The translations under genes were made by a program, and so were the position numbers. From the NCBI GenBank assembly GCA_025464095.1, contig JAODMF010000021.1, positions 1 to 64,000 on the forward strand: 64,000 nt of DNA. Reading direction: 5' to 3'. Positions 18,463-29,149 of this stretch are shown here, piece after piece (position 1 is the stretch's first letter; every line of letters begins with the position of its first letter). This stretch comes from Glaciihabitans sp. (lineage in GTDB: Bacteria; Actinomycetota; Actinomycetes; Actinomycetales; Microbacteriaceae). Under the pieces are notes generated by a model. That model was not told the origin of the DNA. It made no database searches and was given only the letters and a program-made list of their open reading frames with translations.

Positions 18463-19116
18463 TCAGCTTTCGGGGGGAACGGGCGCGCCGCTGTCGCGAG
18501 CGCCGAGGGAAACCAGGATGTCGGCGGTGGCCGCGTCGCTGACGATCGCGACCGAGGTGCCCCTGGCCGCGATTGCGGCGAGCGCCCCGTACCAGTCGGC
18601 CGGACGGCCGCCGTGCCGCTCCGGCGAGGTGACGATGATCGCCTCGACCGATGGACGCAGCAGCGCAAGTTCGCTGAACAGGCGCACTCGATCGGTCGGC
18701 GGCAGGGCACGCACCGGCAGGGCCGCGTAGTCGGAGAGGCCGTGGCGCGCGAGAAAACGGTCGACCGCGCGGCGCGAGGTTGACAGGCCGCCATAGGAGA
18801 ACTCTTCGGCCACAACGAGCGCGAGGGAGACGCCGGCGGGAGGTTCGGCGACAAAGGGGGTGTCGATCAACGCGGTGCGACGGCGCAACTCGTCGGCAGC
18901 ATCGGCGCCGTCCAGTATGGGAGCGGAGTTCAAAAAGACGCGCCCGGAATCGGGCCGGATGCGTCCGCCGAGAAGCATCGAGACGAGCAGGGGTCGCTCG
19001 TCCGTTTCCACGGCAATGGCGGTGGGCAGGCCGGGGGTGACCGCCAACGAGAGCGGGGGAACAGCGGCGCCGAGACCGGAGCCGATCGCTGCATCCTCGA
19101 GCCTGATCTCGATCAT
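18463..19116 (-). CDS. Degenerate ABC ATPase-like protein
   Basis: ABC-like layout (LLGGRIRPDSGRVFLNSAPI; VSLALVVAEEF; GTSVAIVSDAATAD), but no Walker A GxxGxGKS/T, no LSGGQ, no Walker B LLLDEP. Confidence 0.6.
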   Translation of the reverse strand: MIEIRLEDAAIGSGLGAAVPPLSLAVTPGLPTAIAVETDERPLLVSMLLGGRIRPDSGRVFLNSAPILDGADAADELRRRTALIDTPFVAEPPAGVSLALVVAEEFSYGGLSTSRRAVDRFLARHGLSDYAALPVRALPPTDRVRLFSELALLRPSVEAIIVTSPERHGGRPADWYGALAAIAARGTSVAIVSDAATADILVSLGARDSGAPVPPES

Positions 19117-19745
19117 GAGGCGGCGTCCAATCCGTTGTCGGTGATGAACTGCGCGGCTTCTCGCCAGCCGAAGCCGATCGTCGCCAGCGCCATGAGAATC
19201 ACGAGGGAGTGACCCTCATGGGCGTCCATGGGATGCTCGGCCGATTCCTCGAGCACGGCCAGCGCCGCGGCCTCGACCAGGTGAGCAAGTCGCCGTGCGG
19301 GGATGTCGGTGCGGATCTGGCCGGATGCCTGCGCCTCGCGGATCGCCCGGAACACGCTCGTGCGCAGTGGTTCCAGCGCGGCCGCTGTGTGCACCCGCAG
19401 CGGACCGCGCACCGCGAAGAGCGCCATGACGCGCACGTCTTCAACCTCCTGCCAGAGGTGCGAGGCGATGAGGGCGAGGCGGACGACGGGATCGGGATGG
19501 GTCACACCGGCCATCGCACCGGCGACCCGCTCGGCGCCGGATGCGAGCAGCTCGCGCAGCAGGTCGTCCCGGTTGGCGAAGTGGCCGTACACCGACCGGC
19601 GGCTGAGTCCGGCCGCAGTCGCGATCGCCTCGAGCGACGCATCCGGGTCTTGGTTCAACAGGGTTCGTGCCGCTTCCAGCAGCGCGGCGCGGTTGTCGGC
19701 GGCGTCGCGGCGGGGGGCGCGCGCGGTGGAGGAAGAGGAGACCAT
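19113..19745 (-). CDS. TetR/AcrR family transcriptional regulator
   Basis: [47 protein letters not shown]. Confidence 0.85.
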   Translation of the reverse strand: MVSSSSTARAPRRDAADNRAALLEAARTLLNQDPDASLEAIATAAGLSRRSVYGHFANRDDLLRELLASGAERVAGAMAGVTHPDPVVRLALIASHLWQEVEDVRVMALFAVRGPLRVHTAAALEPLRTSVFRAIREAQASGQIRTDIPARRLAHLVEAAALAVLEESAEHPMDAHEGHSLVILMALATIGFGWREAAQFITDNGLDAAS

Positions 19746-19759
19746 GCCCTCATCGTAAT

Positions 19760-19783
19760 ATCTTGCACAGCGTTGTGCAAGAT
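19760..19783. promoter_or_regulatory. Candidate TetR operator ATCTTGCACA-GCGT-TGTGCAAGAT
   Basis: Perfect 10 bp arms, 15 bp upstream of the TetR start codon, in the TetR/purA intergenic region. Confidence 0.7.
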
Positions 19784-19861
19784 AAGGCTCACCCGCGACG
19801 GAGCCGGTCATCGACTTCGATAGACTGGGGTGTAATCCCCAGCCAATCGAAGGGATGTCCC

Positions 19862-21148
19862 GTGCCAGCAATCGTGATCGTCGGAGCCCAGTGGGGTGAC
19901 GAGGGCAAGGGTAAAGCGACCGATCTGCTCGGCAGCCGTATCGACTACGTCGTCAAATTCAACGGCGGCAACAACGCCGGCCACACCGTTGTCATCGGCG
20001 ATGAGAAGTACGCGCTGCACCTGCTGCCGTCCGGCATCCTCACCGACGGGGTCGTGCCGGTCATCGCCAACGGGGTCGTCATCGACATCGAGGTGCTGTT
20101 CCACGAGCTTGCGGCCCTCACTGCGCGCGGGGTCGATGTCTCCAAGCTGGTCGTCAGCGCGAACGCCCACGTGATCACGCAGTACCACCGCACCCTCGAC
20201 AAGGTGACCGAGCGATTCCTGGGCAAGCGGCAGATCGGAACGACCGGTCGGGGCATCGGACCGTCGTACGCCGACAAGATCAATCGCGTCGGCATCCGCA
20301 TCCAGGACCTCTTTGACGAGAACATCCTGCGCCAGAAGGTCGAGGGAGCGCTGCACCAGAAGAACCAGCTGCTCGTGAAGCTCTACAACCGCCGCGCGAT
20401 CTCCGTCGATGAGATCGTCGCCGACCTGCTCAGCTACACCGAGCGGCTGCGTCCATTGGTTGCCGACACCGGACTGCTGCTGAACCAGGCACTCGATGCG
20501 GGCAAGACCGTGCTGTTCGAGGGCGGCCAGGCGACGATGCTCGACGTCGATCACGGCACCTACCCTTTCGTGACCTCCTCCAGCTCGACCGCCGGCGGAG
20601 CATCCACCGGTTCCGGCATCGGACCGGGCCGCATCGAGCGCGTAATCGGAATCGTCAAGGCGTACACGACCCGCGTGGGCTCGGGCCCGTTTCCCACGGA
20701 GCTGCTGGACGAGTCGGGCGAGTACCTGCGCGCGAAGGGCTTTGAATTCGGCACGACGACGGGCCGCCCACGCCGCACCGGCTGGTACGACGCGCCCGTT
20801 GCCCGCTACTCTGCCCGGGTGAACGGGGTTACCGACTTCGTCATGACGAAGCTCGACGTGCTCTCCGGCCTCGAGAAGATCCCGGTCTGCGTCGCCTACG
20901 AGGTCGACGGTGTGCGGGTCGAGGAGGTTCCCGTTTCGCAGTCGGACTTCCACCACGCCGTGCCGATCTACGAGGAGTTCCCCGGCTGGCAGGAAGACAT
21001 CTCAGCCGCACGCAGCTTCGACGACCTGCCCAGGAACGCGCAGGACTACGTGCTCGCGATCGAGGCGATCAGCGGATGCCGGATCTCAGCGATCGGGGTC
21101 GGCCCGGAGCGCGACGCGATCGTCGTTCGGCACGACCTGCTGAACTAG
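19862..21148 (+). CDS. purA: Adenylosuccinate synthetase
   Basis: [24 protein letters not shown]...[16 protein letters not shown] start. Confidence 0.95.
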   Translation: MPAIVIVGAQWGDEGKGKATDLLGSRIDYVVKFNGGNNAGHTVVIGDEKYALHLLPSGILTDGVVPVIANGVVIDIEVLFHELAALTARGVDVSKLVVSANAHVITQYHRTLDKVTERFLGKRQIGTTGRGIGPSYADKINRVGIRIQDLFDENILRQKVEGALHQKNQLLVKLYNRRAISVDEIVADLLSYTERLRPLVADTGLLLNQALDAGKTVLFEGGQATMLDVDHGTYPFVTSSSSTAGGASTGSGIGPGRIERVIGIVKAYTTRVGSGPFPTELLDESGEYLRAKGFEFGTTTGRPRRTGWYDAPVARYSARVNGVTDFVMTKLDVLSGLEKIPVCVAYEVDGVRVEEVPVSQSDFHHAVPIYEEFPGWQEDISAARSFDDLPRNAQDYVLAIEAISGCRISAIGVGPERDAIVVRHDLLN

Positions 21149-21816
21149 AGCGCGCCGGCCGAAATCGGCCACAGGGCGCCCGGCGTTCCAAAGAACCACA
21201 GGTTGGCAACGACGAAGCCGGCCCAGATGGCGACCGCGAGCAGGCCAACGGTCGCGAGCCAGTTTGCTGCGGTCGGACGCAAGGCACCCTCGGGATTCGG
21301 CGCGCCGCGCACCATCATCGAGCGCTGGGCCCGTGCGTTCTCGGTAAACCGCACTCCGCTCGCGTTGTTGGTTCCGAGAAAGACCCTTTGGGCGCTGCCC
21401 CGCAGCTCGAGCACCAGCGGAACGGCCCCCATGATCTCGAACAGGGATCCGATGATCCATCCGACCGGATCGCCCGCGATGATGCCCTCGAGCAGGAACA
21501 CGGCACCCAGTCCGCAGAACAGGATGGGCCAGGCCCAGATGAGCAGCGGAAAGCCGAAACCACGCGCGAGGGTGGCGCCGAGAAAGACCGCGAACAACCC
21601 GCCGAAAACGCTGCCGGGTGCGAACAGGTCCACATTGGCCGGGCAATGCACGGCGACCACGTACGGGCCGCCGTTCGCACACGAGCCACCGAGGCTCATC
21701 ACCGTCGTCGCCACGAAGTAGAGCAGCGTGAAGTTCAGCGCGAACAGGAACCACGAGGCGAAGGCGCCGAGAATGCGTGCGGCGGGCGTGGCGTACAGGG
21801 CGGCGAGGGTCGTCAT
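21145..21816 (-). CDS. Polytopic membrane protein, hypothetical
   Basis: [36 protein letters not shown]; multiple TM segments. Confidence 0.65.
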   Translation of the reverse strand: MTTLAALYATPAARILGAFASWFLFALNFTLLYFVATTVMSLGGSCANGGPYVVAVHCPANVDLFAPGSVFGGLFAVFLGATLARGFGFPLLIWAWPILFCGLGAVFLLEGIIAGDPVGWIIGSLFEIMGAVPLVLELRGSAQRVFLGTNNASGVRFTENARAQRSMMVRGAPNPEGALRPTAANWLATVGLLAVAIWAGFVVANLWFFGTPGALWPISAGAL

Positions 21817-21892
21817 GTCGGCAACCCTATTGGCGCCGCATCCGGCGTGGTTACTCGGTTTATCGGCCGTATTACTTAGATCGGAGGCTGGC

Positions 21893-22501
21893 TCAGAGGA
21901 TGCTGAACCGCGGCGGAAGCGTGCCGCGTCCGGTCAGCGCGAACAGCAGTTCGGTACCGTGGCCGGCTCGAACAGCGACCCGGGCAGCCAGTTCGGCCGC
22001 ATTCGCAACGACCTCTTCCGGGATGCCGTGGGCGACGTCGGCGGCCCGCGCGATGTCCATTCCGTGGACAACCAGCTCGAACACGCGAGTGCGCAGGTAC
22101 TCCCCGAGCGGGATGCCCATGCTGCCGATCGCGACCAGGCGATCCGGGCCATCCGCTGTAATGAGCCGCAGTGCGCGGTCGAGCGTGGCCTCGAACTCCG
22201 CACCCGAGTCGGCGGTCAGCGCTTTGCCCGCCTCAACGCCGCGGAGCGCGATCGCATCGTTGTCGGTGTACTTCGCGAAGACCTCGGAGTAGTAGTCCTC
22301 TGCCGTCGGCACGGTGATAGCCCGCGCGGGTTCGGCGAGGAGGTACTGCTCGACGACCAGGATGGCGCGGGAGGTGTGACCCACCAGGCTGCGAACGTTC
22401 CATGAGCCGAGGGCGGGACCCTGCCACTGCTCCGGTCGAACCTCGCCAACCATGTCGATGAAGGCTCGCGCCGCGGTCTCGAAATCCGTCGTACTCGTCA
22501 T
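21893..22501 (-). CDS. Maleylpyruvate isomerase N-terminal / DinB-like family protein
   Basis: ARAFIDMVGEVRPEQWQGPALGSWNVRSLVGHTSRAILVVEQYL...LRTRVFELVVHGMDIA. Confidence 0.7.
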   Translation of the reverse strand: MTSTTDFETAARAFIDMVGEVRPEQWQGPALGSWNVRSLVGHTSRAILVVEQYLLAEPARAITVPTAEDYYSEVFAKYTDNDAIALRGVEAGKALTADSGAEFEATLDRALRLITADGPDRLVAIGSMGIPLGEYLRTRVFELVVHGMDIARAADVAHGIPEEVVANAAELAARVAVRAGHGTELLFALTGRGTLPPRFSIL

Positions 22502-22541
22502 ACGTTCTATCGTGGCACTCCGGCGCTGGCAGGATGGTGCC

Positions 22542-23183
22542 GTGACCGCAACTCGTCCCGCACCCACCACGCTCATCGGCCGCTTCGTTCGGCTCGATCC
22601 GTTGAAGCGGGAAGACTTGCCCGCCCTCTTCGCGGCGATCGGGCATCCCATCGTCTTCGCCGGAGGCTACGGCGGGGGACCCTCGGGCTACCGGGACAAC
22701 GTCGATGACTTCGTGGCGTGGGCAGAGACCTATTACGCCTGGGACACGGGCAACCCGATGGCCGTTCGCGTTGTCGGCGGCCCGCTCGACGGCACCCTCG
22801 TGGGAACCTCCACGCTGGGCGATTTCGAAGCGCGCTTCGAGGCGGCCCACCTCGGCTGGACCGCGTACGATCCGCGGGTCTGGGGCACGCAGGTGAACCC
22901 GGAGACGAAAATCCTCATGCTCGGCCATGCCTTCGACTCCGGCTACGGGCGGGTCAAGATCCAGGCGGATGTGCTCAACCTGCGCTCGCGGGCCGCCATT
23001 GCCGGCATCGGCGCGACCTTCGAAGGTATCGTCCGGCGCGACCGGCTGCGTGCCGACGGGACCTGGCGCGACTCCGCGGTGTTCTCCGTGATCGTGGATG
23101 AGTGGCCGGAGGTGCGGGCGCGGCTCCAGGCGCGCCTGGAGCGCTACGGCGATACGCCGGTCGAGTACCGGGAACGCGGGTAG
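22542..23183 (+). CDS. GNAT family N-acetyltransferase (RimJ/RimL-like)
   Basis: TLIGRFVRLDPLKREDLPALFAAIG...GTSTLGDFEARFEAAHLGWTAYDPRVWGTQVNPETKILMLGHAFD; GTG start. Confidence 0.75.
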   Translation: MTATRPAPTTLIGRFVRLDPLKREDLPALFAAIGHPIVFAGGYGGGPSGYRDNVDDFVAWAETYYAWDTGNPMAVRVVGGPLDGTLVGTSTLGDFEARFEAAHLGWTAYDPRVWGTQVNPETKILMLGHAFDSGYGRVKIQADVLNLRSRAAIAGIGATFEGIVRRDRLRADGTWRDSAVFSVIVDEWPEVRARLQARLERYGDTPVEYRERG

Positions 23184-23192
23184 ATTCGTCCC

Positions 23193-23525
23193 ATGTCCAA
23201 CACCCACTCCCCGGATGCCGACAACCTGATGGCGGAACTGACCGCCATCCGACAGAGCATTGACAACATAGATGCGGCCGTTGTGCACATGCTCGCCGAG
23301 CGCTTCAAGTTCACGCAACAGGTCGGGCGCCTGAAGGCGGCGGCAGGCATGCCGCCGTCAGATCCGGAGCGCGAGCGCGTGCAGATCGGGCGGTTGCGTG
23401 ACATCGCCGAGGAGTCGCGGCTCGACCCGGAATTCGCGGAGAAGTTTCTCAACTTCCTGGTGGCGGAGGTCATTCACCACCACGAGCAAATTGCGTCGAC
23501 CGGTTCGATCGAGGCCCAGGGCTAG
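23193..23525 (+). CDS. Chorismate mutase
   Basis: AELTAIRQSIDNIDAAVVHMLAERFKFTQQVGRLKAAAGMPPSDPERE. Confidence 0.85.
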   Translation: MSNTHSPDADNLMAELTAIRQSIDNIDAAVVHMLAERFKFTQQVGRLKAAAGMPPSDPERERVQIGRLRDIAEESRLDPEFAEKFLNFLVAEVIHHHEQIASTGSIEAQG

Positions 23526-25099
23526 TTTCCGTCGACCGTCACTGTCACGCTCGCCGAGGTCGCGGTGACGCTGTTCACCGTGACGTGCACCGCGCCGGTC
23601 ATGCTCGTGAATGTGCCGCCGGTTGTGCGGGCGAGACTGTGCCAGCGTGCGTTGCTGGCTGACGGCGTGCCGACCGCGACCGTTTCATTCGGCGAGGCGG
23701 AGCTGTTCAGTTTGAGCACCCGAACTCCGGCACCGTAAAGCGAGGTGTACTCGGCCGAGGCGGCGGCGCTGCAGTTGGACTTGCAGACCGAGAATCCGTT
23801 CCGGTAGGCGGCCAGCGAGCTGTCCTGGCCGACGGGCGCGCGGTACTCGATCCAGTAGGTGGTCGTGGGGTCCTTCGGGTCGATCACCTTCAGGCCGCGC
23901 AGGCCGCTGGTCAGCGAGACGGCGTTGATGGTGGTTGTGACCGTCGAGCCCGCGCCCACCGTGGTGAGGCCCGTCACGAAGCCGAGGCGATCCTTTTGCG
24001 GCAGCGAGAGCGATGGAATGCCGCTCTGGCCGTACATGGATGCGCCCATCACGTCGTAGTAGTCCTCGTACGGCGAGGTCGTGCAGGGCGGGGTCGACGC
24101 ATCCGTTGCCGATGCCTCCGCCTGCGTCTCGCTCGCGCAGAACTGCACGTCAGCGTGGGCGAGGCTGATGTTGTGCCCAAACTCGTGGGCGAGGCTCGGA
24201 GTCCCGATGCTGGAGCCGACGATCACCTGGATGAAGCCGCCGGAGGTCGACCCGGAACCGACGCTCGCGAGGCCCACAAAGTGCAGCTTTGCCGCGCAGG
24301 GACCCGCGCTCGTGCCGTCAGGAACAAGCACCACGAGGTGCCTGCCGGTGCCTGCGGCGAAGAATGAGCTCGGGTGGCCGAGGTGTTTGGCGGCGGCGCT
24401 CCACCACTTGCTGACGGATGCCTGCCCGCCCGAGCACGATGTCGACGAGGAGTAGTGCACAACCTGCTTCACTGTGATGGAGCTGACTGCGCCGCCGGAC
24501 TGCGCCTTCCAGTAGTCAGAGACGCGCTTCGTGAGCGTCTTCACCGAGGTGGTGCTGTACGACGACGACTTGTACCTGCTGCCATATGCGCCGACGACGG
24601 CCACGTAGAAGGTGTGTGCCATCGGTGTCGGGGCGACGGTCTCGGCCTGCACCACGATCGTGGCGTCTGCGATGGCGAGCGGTGTCTGGTTGCTGGTAGC
24701 CGCATCCACGGTTGCCTGCGTGCTTGCTGCCTGCCGCGCAACGGCAAGTGTGCCGTCGAAGGTGGCGCCGCTGTGCACGCCGGTCGGCAGGCTTCCGGCC
24801 AGGCGAATGCGGCCGGTCTCGCCGACCAGCAGGTAGGCGGCATCCGCGACCTCGGGTGTCGCCACGCCCGATGCACTGACGGATGACGTCGCATCCACGA
24901 TCTGGATAACTCCCCGAACATGCACCCTGCCGTCGACAGCGAGGTTGCGCGAGGTCACATGGTACGTGCCCGGTGCCGGCGTCGGGCTGGGCACCACAGC
25001 AACGGCGGGAAGGGGTCCGGGCGGTGTCGCCTGTGCCGGCGCGCTGAGCGCTCCGGTGAGTACGGCGGCAACAGCCATCGCCGCGAATATCGTGCGCAT
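23522..25099 (-). CDS. Secreted zinc metalloprotease-like protein (metzincin-type)
   Basis: Signal peptide MRTIFAAMAVAAVLTGALSAPAQA; HEFGHNISLAHADVQ followed by YDVMGASMYG. Confidence 0.75.
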   Translation of the reverse strand: MRTIFAAMAVAAVLTGALSAPAQATPPGPLPAVAVVPSPTPAPGTYHVTSRNLAVDGRVHVRGVIQIVDATSSVSASGVATPEVADAAYLLVGETGRIRLAGSLPTGVHSGATFDGTLAVARQAASTQATVDAATSNQTPLAIADATIVVQAETVAPTPMAHTFYVAVVGAYGSRYKSSSYSTTSVKTLTKRVSDYWKAQSGGAVSSITVKQVVHYSSSTSCSGGQASVSKWWSAAAKHLGHPSSFFAAGTGRHLVVLVPDGTSAGPCAAKLHFVGLASVGSGSTSGGFIQVIVGSSIGTPSLAHEFGHNISLAHADVQFCASETQAEASATDASTPPCTTSPYEDYYDVMGASMYGQSGIPSLSLPQKDRLGFVTGLTTVGAGSTVTTTINAVSLTSGLRGLKVIDPKDPTTTYWIEYRAPVGQDSSLAAYRNGFSVCKSNCSAAASAEYTSLYGAGVRVLKLNSSASPNETVAVGTPSASNARWHSLARTTGGTFTSMTGAVHVTVNSVTATSASVTVTVDGN

Positions 25100-25222
25100 C
25101 GTTCCCCCACTGCGATCGTGCAGATCGCACGATTCCCCCACGAACAGGTTACGGTGCCGAGCCCGCGCGGGCACGCCCCCCTCGGGGGGACGCCATTAGG
25201 CTCATCGGATGGAGAAAATCGC

Positions 25223-26140
25223 GTGACCTGGAACCCGCTCGAGCTTCCCCGACAGGACGGCCGGACCTTCGTGGTCACCGGTGGTGCGCGCGGAATCGGC
25301 TACTTCGTTGCCGAACAGCTCGCCTCTACCGGCGCGCGCGTCGTTATCGCCGCCCGGTCGAGGGAGCGCACGGATGCCGCCATCGCCTCGGTGCAGCGAT
25401 TCGTGCCCGGCGCCCGGGTCGAATTCCTGCAGTTGGACCTCGCATCACTGGCGTCGGTAAAGAAAGCGGCAGAGACCATCCACACGCTCGGGGGGATTGA
25501 CGGCCTCGTGCTGAACGCGGGCCTCACCTCGGGGTCACGAACCCGTACGGAGACCGAAGACGGCCTCGAACTGCTGTTCGGCACCAACTACCTCGGCCAC
25601 TTCGCCCTCACCGCGCAGTCGTTCGACGCCCTGCAGCCCAGGTCCCGCGTGGTCTCTCTCGGCAGCATGAGCACGCGACTCGCGAAAGCGCGGCCGGACG
25701 ACCTGATGGGCGAGGAGAAATACAGCCTGTCCCTCGCCTACGCCACCTCAAAGCACGGAATGCAGACCTTTGGTTTCGAGCTCGACCGGCGGCTGCGCGG
25801 TGCGGGGCTTCCGGTTGCGTCGTTGGTCGCGCATCCGGGATTCGCGCTCGATGGCCCCGCGGCGCGACGACCCGGCATCAACGACGTGTCGAGGGCGGCC
25901 AGGTTCGGACAGACGCTGAGCCGGTTCATGACCCAGGGTAAGGACCGCGGAGCGTGGCCGGTGGTGCGCGCGCTGATCGACCCGGATGCGCGCGGCGGTG
26001 AGTTCTACGGCCCGTCGCGTTCCGTGACCGGGCCTCCGGTCGCGATCCAGGCGGTCGCGCAGGACTACGACCTCGCCTTCGGTCGCGACCTGTGGGCGCG
26101 CAGCGAGGCCTGGACCGGCGTCACTTTCGACGTGAGCTAG
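25223..26140 (+). CDS. SDR family NAD(P)-dependent oxidoreductase
   Basis: RTFVVTGGARGIGYFVAEQLASTGARVVIAAR...YATSKHGMQTFGFEL; GTG start. Confidence 0.85.
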   Translation: MTWNPLELPRQDGRTFVVTGGARGIGYFVAEQLASTGARVVIAARSRERTDAAIASVQRFVPGARVEFLQLDLASLASVKKAAETIHTLGGIDGLVLNAGLTSGSRTRTETEDGLELLFGTNYLGHFALTAQSFDALQPRSRVVSLGSMSTRLAKARPDDLMGEEKYSLSLAYATSKHGMQTFGFELDRRLRGAGLPVASLVAHPGFALDGPAARRPGINDVSRAARFGQTLSRFMTQGKDRGAWPVVRALIDPDARGGEFYGPSRSVTGPPVAIQAVAQDYDLAFGRDLWARSEAWTGVTFDVS

Positions 26141-26174
26141 CCGTACCGGCTACAGCGGGGATCGGGCCGGGCGG

Positions 26175-28481
26175 CTACTGCCCGATGACCGGGCCGAACG
26201 CGTCGCTCAGGGTCGAACGGTGCACGCGGCGCAGTTCGTCGAGCTCCACGGTGAACTGGTCCTGGATCTCGAGCGCGCCACCGGCATCCGTCACACCGAT
26301 GCGCAGCACCGGGTAGCCGCGCCCCTCGCACAGTCCCTGGAACTTCACGTCGTCCTCGCGCGGCACGCTCACGATGACGCGGCCGGTCGATTCGCTGAAC
26401 AGGGCGGTAGCGGCATCCACGCCGTCACGCTGCATGATCTCGGTGATCCAGATGCGCGCGCCGACGCCGAAGCGCAGGGTCGCCTCGGCGAGTGCCTGCA
26501 CGAGGCCGCCATCGGCGAGGTCGTGCGCGCTGCCGATGAGGCTCTGGTCGCTGCCGGCGGCGATCAGAGCGGCGAGCTGCAGTTCCGCATCCAGATCGAC
26601 GACCGGCGGCCGACCGCCGAGGTGGTCATGGATTACGCCGGCCCAGGCCGAGCCGTCAAGCTCCAGCCCGGTCGTACCGAGCAGGTAGATGTTGTCGCCC
26701 TCGTCCTGCCACCCCGCCGGGATGCGCTTGGCGACATCGTCGATAACGCCCAGCACCGCGATGACCGGGGTCGGGTGGATCGGCACGTCGCCGGTCTGGT
26801 TGTAGAAACTGACGTTGCCGCCGGTGACCGGGATCTCCATCGCGAGGCAGCCGTCGGAGATGCCGGCGATCGCCTGGGAGAACTGCCACATCACCTCGGG
26901 GTTCTCCGGTGAGCCGAAGTTCAGGCAGTCGCTGACGGCGACCGGGGTGGCGCCGGTGACGGCGACGTTGCGGAAGGCCTCGGCGAGAGCGAGCTGCGCG
27001 CCCGCGTAGGGGTCGAGCTGGCAGAAACGGCCGTTGGCATCCGTCGCGACGGCGAAACCAAGGCCGCTCTCCTCGTCGACGCGCACCATGCCGCCGTCAT
27101 CCGGAAAGCTCAGGGCGGTGTTGCCCAGCACGTAGGTGTCGTACTGGTTGGTGATCCAGCTCTTGTCGGCGAGGTTCGCGCTGCCCAGCAGGCGGAGGGC
27201 CTGTTCGCGCAGCTCGTCGCCACTCGTCGGGCGCGAAAGCTTCGACGCCGAGTCGGCCTGCAGCGCGTCGATCCAGGCCGGGTACGCGACGGGGCGCTCG
27301 TACACGGGGCCATCGACGGCAACCGTGCGCGGCTCGACATTGACGATCTCCTCGCCGTGCCAGTTGATGATGAGGCGGCCGGTGTCGGTGACCTCGCCCA
27401 GGACGCTGGTCTCAACATCCCACTTGGCGGTCGCCGCGAGAAAGCCCTCGAGCTTCTCAGGCGTGACGATCGCCATCATGCGCTCCTGGCTCTCCGACAT
27501 GAGGATCTCCTCCGCCGTGAGGGTCGGGTCGCGCAACAGAACGCGCTCCAATTCGATGAACATGCCGCCGTCGCCATTCGACGCCAGCTCGCTGGTCGCG
27601 CAACTGATGCCGGCCGCACCGAGGTCCTGGATGCCCTCGACGAGCTCCTGCTGGAACAGCTCGAGGCAGCACTCGATCAGCACCTTCTCGGCGAACGGGT
27701 CGCCGACCTGCACGGCGGGCCGCTTGGTCGGGCCACCGGCACTGAAGCTGTCGCTGGCGAGAATGGATGCCCCGCCAATGCCGTCGCCACCGGTGCGGGC
27801 CCCGAACAGAACAACCTTGTTACCGACGCCCCGGGCGTTGGCGAGGTGCAGGTCTTCGTGCCGCAGAACGCCGACGGCCAGTGCGTTAACGAGCGGGTTG
27901 GCCTGGTACACGGAGTCGAAGTACGTCTCGCCGCCGATGTTCGGCAAGCCGAGGCAGTTGCCGTAGAAGCTGATGCCGCTGACCACGCCGTGCACGACGC
28001 GGGCGGTGTCCGGGTCGTCGATGCGTCCGAAGCGCAGCGCATCCATTACCGCAACCGGGCGCGCGCCCATGGAGATGATGTCGCGAACGATGCCGCCGAC
28101 CCCCGTTGCGGCACCCTGGAACGGCTCGATGTAGCTCGGGTGGTTGTGCGATTCGATCTTGAAGGTGACCGCCCAGCCGTTGCCGACATCCACTACGCCG
28201 GCGTTCTCGCCCATGCCGACCATGAGGTTCTTCTTCATCTTCTCGGAGACCTTCTGCCCGAACTGGCGCAGGTAGATCTTCGACGACTTGTACGAGCAGT
28301 GCTCGCTCCACATCACGGAATACATGGCGAGCTCGCCACTCGTGGGGCGCCGGCCGAGAATTTCGCGGATCTTCGCGTACTCGTCTTCCTTGAGGCCGAG
28401 GGCAGCCCACGGCTGCTCCCGCTCGGGCGTCGCCGCCGCGTTCGAAACGGAGTCAACGGTGACGACAGAGGGGGAATTGCT
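26175..28481 (-). CDS. purL: Phosphoribosylformylglycinamidine synthase subunit PurL
   Basis: [16 protein letters not shown]...[50 protein letters not shown] at 28481 with upstream GGAG (ORF extends to 28523). Confidence 0.95.
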   Translation of the reverse strand, partial: SNSPSVVTVDSVSNAAATPEREQPWAALGLKEDEYAKIREILGRRPTSGELAMYSVMWSEHCSYKSSKIYLRQFGQKVSEKMKKNLMVGMGENAGVVDVGNGWAVTFKIESHNHPSYIEPFQGAATGVGGIVRDIISMGARPVAVMDALRFGRIDDPDTARVVHGVVSGISFYGNCLGLPNIGGETYFDSVYQANPLVNALAVGVLRHEDLHLANARGVGNKVVLFGARTGGDGIGGASILASDSFSAGGPTKRPAVQVGDPFAEKVLIECCLELFQQELVEGIQDLGAAGISCATSELASNGDGGMFIELERVLLRDPTLTAEEILMSESQERMMAIVTPEKLEGFLAATAKWDVETSVLGEVTDTGRLIINWHGEEIVNVEPRTVAVDGPVYERPVAYPAWIDALQADSASKLSRPTSGDELREQALRLLGSANLADKSWITNQYDTYVLGNTALSFPDDGGMVRVDEESGLGFAVATDANGRFCQLDPYAGAQLALAEAFRNVAVTGATPVAVSDCLNFGSPENPEVMWQFSQAIAGISDGCLAMEIPVTGGNVSFYNQTGDVPIHPTPVIAVLGVIDDVAKRIPAGWQDEGDNIYLLGTTGLELDGSAWAGVIHDHLGGRPPVVDLDAELQLAALIAAGSDQSLIGSAHDLADGGLVQALAEATLRFGVGARIWITEIMQRDGVDAATALFSESTGRVIVSVPREDDVKFQGLCEGRGYPVLRIGVTDAGGALEIQDQFTVELDELRRVHRSTLSDAFGPVIGQ

Positions 28482-28555
28482 CACGACGGTGAAGGCTCCT
28501 GAATTGAGGGCGTGCCGGTCCATCCAATTCTATCCGGAGCTGTCCACCAGCCGTC

Positions 28556-29095
28556 GTCGCGGGGGTTGGTGAGGGGGTGGGTGTTGGGTGGCGGGTGCTG
28601 GTGGCGGGTGCTGGGTGCTCGTGGCGGGGGAAACGTGCTCCTGGCGGGAGAAACGTGCCGCTGGCGAGCGAAAACGTGCTCCTGGTGAGATGTCGTGGTG
28701 GGGGAAAAGTCGTGCTGGCGGGGGAAAGTTACCGTTTACCCGTGCTGGGCCCGGCTGCGTGACCTCGTGGCGGGAGCAATGTGCTGGTGGCGGGAGCCTA
28801 GGCTCCCGCCACCTCGCAAGAACTCCCGCCGAGGGCGCCACAACCCCCGCCGCGCGGATGTTTCCCCCGCCGAGCCACGCCGGCGCCGCGCAATAACCCC
28901 CGCCGCGCGCGCTTTTAGCCCACACAACTCTCGCAAGTGCGCCACATCCCCCGCCATCCCGCCGCATCCCCCGCCACGAGCACGTTTCCCCCGCGAGCAG
29001 CGCACGCCAACCAGCACGGCCCACAACCCCACCGCCACCAGCACCCCCCCCACCAGCACCCCCCCACCAGCACCCCACCACCCCCACCGGCTTGG
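28556..29095. repeat. Imperfect inverted array of GGCGGGRGAAACGTGCT-like units centred on a perfect palindrome
   Basis: Left half has + orientation units (ggcgggggaaacgtgctcctggcgggagaaacgtg), right half the reverse complement (cacgagcacgtttcccccgc); outer ends are ggtgctggtggc... and ...ccaccagcacccc. Confidence 0.8.
28786..28813. repeat. Perfect 28 bp palindrome at the centre of the array
   Basis: ggtggcgggagcctaggctcccgccacc equals its own reverse complement. Confidence 0.9.
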
Positions 29096-29149
29096 CGCTC
29101 GGCGGCCACATCCGTAGCGTGGATGGTTGGCGCACGAGGAGGAGATGAC

